A stretch of 10,191 nucleotides of DNA from Candidatus Aminicenantes bacterium RBG_13_64_14 (GTDB taxonomy: Bacteria > Acidobacteriota > Aminicenantia > Aminicenantales > Saccharicenantaceae). Shown one piece after another: positions 5,589-10,191 of this stretch. Below the pieces are notes generated by a model. The model did no database searches. It was not told where the DNA came from and saw only the letters and a list, made by a program, of their open reading frames with translations. The translations under genes and the position numbers were made by a program. The stretch spans positions 14,535 through 24,725 of the forward strand of contig MEXZ01000121.1 of assembly GCA_001773855.1 (NCBI GenBank). The letters run 5' to 3'. The stretch's first letter is position 1; each line of letters opens with the position of its first letter.

Positions 5589-7791
5589 CAAGAAGACCCT
5601 CGATCAGCACGGCCTCACCGAAGGCGAATACGGGCTCATCGTCGGCATGATCGGCCGCGAGCCGAACCTGACCGAGCTCGGCATCTTCTCGGTCATGTGG
5701 TCGGAACACTGCGGCTACAAGAGCTCCCGCATCCATCTCAAGAAGCTGCCGACCGAAGGGAAGCGCGTCGTCCAGGGGCCGGGGGAGAACGCCGGCATCC
5801 TCGACATCGGCGACGGCCAGGTCATCGTCTTCAAGATCGAATCCCACAATCATCCTTCCTATATCGAGCCCTACCAGGGTGCGGCCACCGGCGTCGGCGG
5901 GATCCTGCGCGATATCTTCACCATGGGCGCCCGGCCCATCGCCGTCCTCGACTCCCTGCGCTTCGGCCCTCCCGACGACCCCAAGAACAGGTCGGTCATG
6001 GAGGGGGTCGTGTCCGGGATCGCCGGCTATGGGAATTCGATCGGCGTCCCGACCGTCGGCGGCGAGGTCTATTTCAACCCGTGCTACAACCTCAACCCCC
6101 TGGTCAACGTCTTCTGCCTGGGCCTGGCCGACAAGGACAAGATCTTCTACGCCAAGGCCGAGGGCTCCGGGAACAAGGTCCTCTACGTCGGGGCCAAGAC
6201 GGGCCGGGACGGCATCCACGGCGCGACCATGGCCTCGGCCGAATTCGGCAAGGAGACGGAGCACAAGAGGCCGAACGTCCAGGTCGGCGACCCCTTCAAG
6301 GAGAAACTCCTCCTCGAGGCCTGTCTCGAGGTCATGGACCGCGGCCTCATCGTCGGTATCCAAGACATGGGCGCCGCCGGCCTGACCTGCTCGACGACCG
6401 AGATGGCGGCCAAGGGCGGCATGGGTATCGTCGTCGACCTCGACAAGGTCCCCCAGCGCGAAGCCGGCATGACCCCCTACGAGATCCTGCTCTCGGAATC
6501 GCAGGAGCGCATGCTCCTGGTGGCCACGCCGGAAAAGGTCCGGGCGGTCCAGGCAGTCTTCGCGAAATGGGACCTTGACGCGCCCGTCATCGGAGAGGTC
6601 GTCGAGGGCGGCCGGGCCCGGATCAGCTTAAAGGGCGAGGTCGTCGTCGACATCCCGGTCGACGCCGTCGTCAACCTCTGCCCCGCCTACCGCAGGCCGA
6701 GCCAGGCGCCCGCCGCGCCCGTCGGCGGAACGGCCCTCCCGGCGCTGCTTCTTCCTCAGGATTATGACGACGTCTTCCTGAAACTGCTCGCCTCTCCCAC
6801 GATCGCCGACAAGGAATGGGTTTTTCGGCAGTACGACCACATGGTCCAGGTCAACACGGTCTTCCTGCCCGGGGCGGACGCGGCCCTGCTGCGGATCAAG
6901 GGTTCGAAGAAGGCCCTGGCCATGACGCTGGACGGAAATTCCCTTTATACCCAGCTCGATCCGAAAACGGGAGCCAAGATCGCTGTCGCCGAAGCCTGCC
7001 GCAACCTCGCCTGCATCGGGGCCCGGCCGATCGGCGTCACCAATTGCCTGAATTTCGGCAACCCCGAAAAGCCCGAGGTCATGTGGCAGTTCGAGCAGGC
7101 CGTCGACGGCCTGGCCGAGGCCTGCCGGGCCTTCGACATCCCGGTCACCGGCGGCAACGTCAGCTTCTACAACGATACGGAGGGGCTCTCCATCCACCCT
7201 ACGCCCGTGCTGGGGATCGTCGGCATCCTCGATGACATCCGCAAGGCCGTCAGCCCCGGCTTCAAGGCCGCCGGGGATGTCGTCGTCCTCATCGGCGAGA
7301 ACCGTGAGGAACTGGGCGGGTCGGAATACCTCAGGGTCGTCCACGACCTCGAAGCCGGTGCCCCGCCCTCGATCGACCTGGAGCGCGAAAAACGCCATCA
7401 AGAATTCTGCTTGGACGCCATCGAGGCCGGGCTTGTCCGGTCAGCCCACGACCTTTCCGAGGGAGGCCTGGCGGTGGCCCTCGCGGAATGCGCCTTCCAC
7501 GGCCGGAAGAAAATCGGCTGCTCCATCGCCCTCGAGGACTCCATCCGGCCTGACACCCTGCTTTTCGGCGAGACCCAGTCCCGGATTCTCATGACGTGCC
7601 GGAAAAAGGACCTCGACAATCTGCGGGAATTGGCCCGGCGGAAGGAGGTCCCAGCCAGGGCCGTCGGCGAGACAGGCGGGACCGAGATCGCGGTCGAGCA
7701 TCGCGGCCGAAAGCTCCTTCGCCTCCCCGTCGAAAAGGCTTTCCAGGTCTGGAAAGACGCCCTGCCGAATTTTTTCAAGGTCCGGATTTAG
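5581..7791 (+). CDS. purL: Phosphoribosylformylglycinamidine synthase subunit PurL (small type)
   Basis: PurL carries out the ATP-dependent conversion of formyl-GAR to FGAM using ammonia from PurQ. The 736-residue length is that of small PurL, which needs PurS and PurQ, both encoded just upstream. Visible motifs include SEHCGYKSS at 41-49, the nucleotide/metal-binding [20 protein letters not shown] at 85-104, [17 protein letters not shown] at 260-276, the second-half repeat elements MTLDGNS (448-454) and GGNVSFYN (524-531), and [13 protein letters not shown] at 622-634. The two halves show the internal duplication of AIR-synthetase-like domains. The frame stays open upstream to 5530, but the ATG at 5581 has AAAGGG six bases before it and begins the family-typical [17 protein letters not shown]. 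The neighbouring purN starts nine bases after the stop. Confidence 0.97.
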   Translation: MIDKKTLDQHGLTEGEYGLIVGMIGREPNLTELGIFSVMWSEHCGYKSSRIHLKKLPTEGKRVVQGPGENAGILDIGDGQVIVFKIESHNHPSYIEPYQGAATGVGGILRDIFTMGARPIAVLDSLRFGPPDDPKNRSVMEGVVSGIAGYGNSIGVPTVGGEVYFNPCYNLNPLVNVFCLGLADKDKIFYAKAEGSGNKVLYVGAKTGRDGIHGATMASAEFGKETEHKRPNVQVGDPFKEKLLLEACLEVMDRGLIVGIQDMGAAGLTCSTTEMAAKGGMGIVVDLDKVPQREAGMTPYEILLSESQERMLLVATPEKVRAVQAVFAKWDLDAPVIGEVVEGGRARISLKGEVVVDIPVDAVVNLCPAYRRPSQAPAAPVGGTALPALLLPQDYDDVFLKLLASPTIADKEWVFRQYDHMVQVNTVFLPGADAALLRIKGSKKALAMTLDGNSLYTQLDPKTGAKIAVAEACRNLACIGARPIGVTNCLNFGNPEKPEVMWQFEQAVDGLAEACRAFDIPVTGGNVSFYNDTEGLSIHPTPVLGIVGILDDIRKAVSPGFKAAGDVVVLIGENREELGGSEYLRVVHDLEAGAPPSIDLEREKRHQEFCLDAIEAGLVRSAHDLSEGGLAVALAECAFHGRKKIGCSIALEDSIRPDTLLFGETQSRILMTCRKKDLDNLRELARRKEVPARAVGETGGTEIAVEHRGRKLLRLPVEKAFQVWKDALPNFFKVRI

Positions 7792-7800
7792 GGAGGGATC

Positions 7801-8448
7801 ATGGACGACGTTGTCTTCCGGAGTCCCCGTAAAAGGGGCCGCATCGCCATCTTCCTCTCCGGCCGCGGCTCGAACTTCATGGCCATCCGCGAGGCGGTCC
7901 GGAGGGGCGATATCAACGCGGACATCGGCCTCGTCTTCAGCAATAAAGAGGATGCCCCCGGCCTCGGCAAGGCCCGCGAATGGGGCCTTGAGACCCTCGC
8001 CCTCAACCCCAAGCTTTTCGCCACCCGCGAGGATTACGACAGAGCGATCATCGGGCAGCTCGACGAAAGGCGGATCGACCTCGTTTGCCTGGCCGGTTAC
8101 ATGAAAGTCCTGACGCCGGAGCTCTGCGACGCCTTCAAGCACCGGCTGGTCAACATCCACCCCGCGCTCCTGCCGTCTTTCCCCGGCCTCCACGTCCAGC
8201 AGAAAGCCATCGACTGGGGCGTCCGCTTTTCAGGATGCACGGTCCACTTCGTCGCCGCCGAGGTCGACATGGGCCCCATCATCCTCCAGGCCGTCGTGCC
8301 CCTCCTCCAGGACGACACGGAGGAGACCCTGGCCGCCCGCATTCTCGTCGAAGAGCACCGGATCTATCCGGAAGCCGTCCGGCTCTATTTCGAGGGCCGC
8401 ATCGAAGTCAGGGGGCGGCGCGTCTTCGTCCTCGAGCCCGAGGCCTGA
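7801..8448 (+). CDS. purN: Phosphoribosylglycinamide formyltransferase (10-formyl-THF dependent)
   Basis: PurN transfers a formyl group from 10-formyltetrahydrofolate to GAR, making the substrate of PurL. In the 215-residue protein the phosphate-binding FLSGRGSNFMAI motif is at 18-29 and LAGYMKVLTPEL at 97-108. The catalytic set is N118 and H120 in NIHPALLPSFPG, with D156 in VDMGPII, matching N106, H108 and D144 of the E. coli enzyme. The N-terminus is about a dozen residues longer than in E. coli. The ATG at 7801 has a strong GGGAGGG just upstream. It is the last recognisable purine gene; purF, purM, purC, purH and purD are not in the window. Confidence 0.96.
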   Translation: MDDVVFRSPRKRGRIAIFLSGRGSNFMAIREAVRRGDINADIGLVFSNKEDAPGLGKAREWGLETLALNPKLFATREDYDRAIIGQLDERRIDLVCLAGYMKVLTPELCDAFKHRLVNIHPALLPSFPGLHVQQKAIDWGVRFSGCTVHFVAAEVDMGPIILQAVVPLLQDDTEETLAARILVEEHRIYPEAVRLYFEGRIEVRGRRVFVLEPEA

Positions 8449-8475
8449 GCCGGTCGTCATCGCGCGAAGCCCGGC

Positions 8476-9564
8476 ATGGAGAGGGAGCTGACAAGAAAAT
8501 CGCGGCGCGCGGGATCCGTCGCCGCCCTCGTCCTCGTCTTCGCCGCGACATGGGCGCTCCTCGACCGCACGGAACATCGCCCCGGCTGGCTCACCGTCGA
8601 GGCGCCGGAGGCGGCGGTCGTCGGGCAGCCGCTCGAGATCCGGGTCAAGCTGGACAAGTCCGTCGGAGCGACCGAGATCAGCTGCACCCTTCACCGGGCG
8701 GGAACCAACCGGAGGCTTCGGGAGCGCGTCGCCTCTTCCGGCCCCGCACGAGAGGCGGCCTGCGGCGGGACTTATCTCTTCCGCTTCGAGAGCCTGGACA
8801 ATAGCAACCTCGTATTCGTCTCCGCTGTCATCTACCTCTCTCCCACAGGGAGCTGGCAGGACCGGACGCTGGCCGCGCACACGAAGCTCATTCCGGTGAA
8901 ACCGGCGGACGCGGGCAGCGCGGCCCCTCCGTTTAGAAGGACGAGCGTTTATGCGTCGACCTCCGCGGCGGAGGACGATGCGGCGAAGGCGGCCGAGCGG
9001 GGCCCGCGCCGCGGTCCCTCGCCGTGGGCCCATCCCGTCATTTTCGTCATCCTCATCTCTTCGGCTGCCTTCTGCCGGGCGAAGGCCGGCCGCGAGAGGC
9101 CGGATGCGGCCCCGACAGAGACGAGGGAGCGGACGATCTGGCTGGCGTTCGCGGCCGTCTTCGTCATCGGCGCTTTCCTCGAACTCTCCGGCGTCGTCGG
9201 GCATCTGGCCGCGTGGGGCCGCCGACTGGCCGAGGAGGGAAACCTTTACGATCTCCGCAAGCCCTTCCAGAAAGCGCTGATGGCCGCCGTGGCCGCGGCG
9301 GCCGTGGGGCTCTTCTTCCTCTTTATAAGGGCGCTGAGAAAGCCGGGCTCTCGCCTCTTGTTGTGGTGGGTCGGGATCGGACTCGCCGCCTATCTTTCGG
9401 CGTCGTTCATCAGCGTGCTGTCTTTCCATGCCGTCGACGCCGTCAGGGGGATGACTTGGCACGGCCTGTCCCCCGTCGACGCGGCCCGAGGGGCGGGCGC
9501 GCTCGTCTCGCTCTTCGCGGCGGCCTTCGCCCTCAGGCGGAAAAACGGAACCCGGAGCGGCTAG
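8476..9564 (+). CDS. Polytopic membrane protein of unknown function
   Basis: I do not recognise this 362-residue protein. An N-terminal signal-anchor or signal peptide at about residues 12-29 leads to a probably extracytoplasmic domain (about 35-180). Its first part is beta-rich (GQPLEIRVKL at 50-59) and its end is low-complexity Ala/Arg/Pro. Five further hydrophobic spans are at about 185-201, 220-245, 266-286, 293-318 and 335-353. The conserved-looking SFHAVDAVRGMTWHGLSPVD (316-335) between the last two spans is rich in His, Trp and Asp and might be functional. The start is fixed by the purN stop, which lies in the same frame 27 bases upstream; no strong ribosome binding site is visible, so coupling to purN is possible. 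A 410-residue frame on the opposite strand overlaps it but continues through purN and lacks domain character. A real gene is likely; its role is unknown. Confidence 0.7.
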   Translation: MERELTRKSRRAGSVAALVLVFAATWALLDRTEHRPGWLTVEAPEAAVVGQPLEIRVKLDKSVGATEISCTLHRAGTNRRLRERVASSGPAREAACGGTYLFRFESLDNSNLVFVSAVIYLSPTGSWQDRTLAAHTKLIPVKPADAGSAAPPFRRTSVYASTSAAEDDAAKAAERGPRRGPSPWAHPVIFVILISSAAFCRAKAGRERPDAAPTETRERTIWLAFAAVFVIGAFLELSGVVGHLAAWGRRLAEEGNLYDLRKPFQKALMAAVAAAAVGLFFLFIRALRKPGSRLLLWWVGIGLAAYLSASFISVLSFHAVDAVRGMTWHGLSPVDAARGAGALVSLFAAAFALRRKNGTRSG

Positions 9565-9572
9565 CCGCTTCG
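9553..9572 (+). terminator. Hairpin at the end of the purine operon, possible terminator
   Basis: CGGAGCGG and CCGCTTCG pair over 8 bp (one G-T pair) around the tetraloop CTAG, and the core AGCGGCTAGCCGCT is a perfect palindrome. It contains the stop codon of the membrane protein and lies in the 22-base gap between convergent genes. The downstream tract (TCCCTTTTCCCC) is only weakly T-rich, so termination would be inefficient or need Rho. In the opposite direction a T-run follows only after about 14 bases. Confidence 0.4.
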
Positions 9573-9586
9573 TCCCTTTTCCCCGT

Positions 9587-10191
9587 TCATTGAAAGATCT
9601 TGGGAGGAGACATCTTCGGCGGGCGGCCGAAGACCTTGGCGTAGATCCCGGGATAGGCGTCTTTTCCCCCGAGCATGAGGCAGGTCAGCGGCATGGCCTT
9701 CTTGGCCAGACGGGACATCTCGACCGCGGCCCGCCGGATCTCCCACTGGGCCGTGGCGTCCTCCCGGAGCCGGGAGAGGTGGTAGAGCTCTCGGACGTTG
9801 ACCTTAAGCAGGGCCCGGCGCCTGTGGGCGTTGGTCAGGACATAATCCGCCGCCGGACCGATCTCCTTTTCGAGCACGGCGTGGGTCTCGTTCGTCCGGT
9901 CGATGACGGCCCGGAATTCTTTCTCGGCACCGATCTCCAGGACCGACGGCGGGACGGTTACACCCAGGCCGGGGTCGTAGCGCTGCCAGGTCAAGGTGGC
10001 CATCCGGTGCCGCTTGAGCTGGGCGAAGCACGACGCGGAGACGACGAGGTCGTAAACGAGCTCGGCGTGCTCGAATTCGCGCGGCGGAAAATCGTAGAAT
10101 TCCATCCGCTTGAAAACCAGGCGGACGATGTCCTTCCGGACTGACGGCCCGGCGTTCTTCAAACGCTCCAGGCATTCCTTATAAGAGAGGC
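9587..10191 (-). CDS. ThyX-like flavin-dependent thymidylate synthase homologue (5' end outside window)
   Basis: About 200 residues of a ThyX-family protein are visible; the frame stays open to the right edge, so the start lies outside, and the TTG at 10162 is most likely an internal leucine. ThyX makes dTMP from dUMP with FAD, NADPH and methylenetetrahydrofolate. Family features are the EHA segment before the signature, the QLKRHR core (RHR at 10004-10012), and a C-terminal NVREL (about 9785-9799) followed by QWEIR (9734-9748). In canonical enzymes the motif is RHR-x7-S. Here the seven residues MATLTWQ are followed by Arg, so the serine is missing. It may be a diverged or non-synthetic paralogue, or the second half of a longer two-domain protein. 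It converges on the membrane gene with 22 bases between stops. Family membership is fairly sure; activity is not. Confidence 0.75.
   Translation of the reverse strand, partial: LSYKECLERLKNAGPSVRKDIVRLVFKRMEFYDFPPREFEHAELVYDLVVSASCFAQLKRHRMATLTWQRYDPGLGVTVPPSVLEIGAEKEFRAVIDRTNETHAVLEKEIGPAADYVLTNAHRRRALLKVNVRELYHLSRLREDATAQWEIRRAAVEMSRLAKKAMPLTCLMLGGKDAYPGIYAKVFGRPPKMSPPKIFQ

Noticed and set aside
5524..8193. Three long minus-strand frames opposite purL and purN (5524-6363, 6628-7401, 7441-8193)
   Set aside because: All lie opposite conserved enzymes, share the same shadow composition, and show no recognisable motif or ribosome binding site.
8230..9462. 410-codon open frame on the minus strand opposite purN and the membrane gene
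   Set aside because: It runs antisense through the well-identified purN, is dominated by Arg, Gly, Asp and Glu, and has no domain or membrane character. It fits a GC-rich shadow frame.
10160..10162. TTG as the start codon of the ThyX-like gene
   Set aside because: The frame remains open to the window edge, and a start here would leave too little sequence before the RHR motif for a normal ThyX N-terminus.

Overview
This is a GC-rich bacterial chromosomal window with two housekeeping neighbourhoods and a small regulatory operon between them. The organism is probably Gram-negative: there is an exported Spy/CpxP-like periplasmic protein and an ECF sigma/anti-sigma pair. The style (GC-rich coding, translation-cluster layout, small-type PurL with PurS and PurQ, a ThyX-like protein) would fit an Acidobacteriota/Aminicenantes-like lineage. 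That assignment is a guess from general impression, with no marker gene compared.

Left part, minus strand (1-1500). From upstream to downstream: a strong sigma70-type promoter (1472-1500), an AT-rich leader, then tRNA-Thr(UGU), tRNA-Tyr(GUA), tRNA-Gly(UCC), tRNA-Thr(GGU), rpmG (ribosomal protein L33), tRNA-Trp(CCA), secE and the start of nusG, which runs off the left edge. The order and anticodons match the classical thrU-tyrU-glyT-thrT-tufB / secE-nusG neighbourhood, but no tuf gene is present: only 95 bases separate the second tRNA-Thr from rpmG. The genes supply translation, the Sec translocon and transcription elongation.

Middle part, minus strand (1497-3205). A compact three-gene operon encodes an ECF sigma factor, a membrane-anchored zinc-finger anti-sigma factor and a periplasmic LTxxQ protein of the Spy/CpxP type. 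Each junction is a 4-base ATGA stop/start overlap. The layout suggests an envelope-stress circuit in which the anti-sigma factor holds the sigma factor and the periplasmic protein either senses or responds. The -35 box of the tRNA/secE promoter contains the stop codon of the last gene, so the two units abut with no spacer.

Right part, plus strand (3235-9564). A promoter divergent from the sigma operon drives purB, purS, purQ, purL and purN. PurS, PurQ and the 736-residue PurL form the three-subunit FGAM synthase, PurN supplies the formyl-GAR substrate, and PurB acts later in the pathway. The genes overlap or lie within about 11 bases of one another, as in an operon. A polytopic membrane protein of unknown function follows purN by 27 bases and ends at a short hairpin. 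A 5'-truncated ThyX-like gene converges on it from the right edge; its signature motif lacks the usual serine.

No insertion sequence, CRISPR array, phage gene or rRNA was seen, and no gene-free stretch exceeds 300 bases. The longest is the 172-base AT-rich leader at 1325-1496. This is mostly core-genome territory rather than an accessory island.
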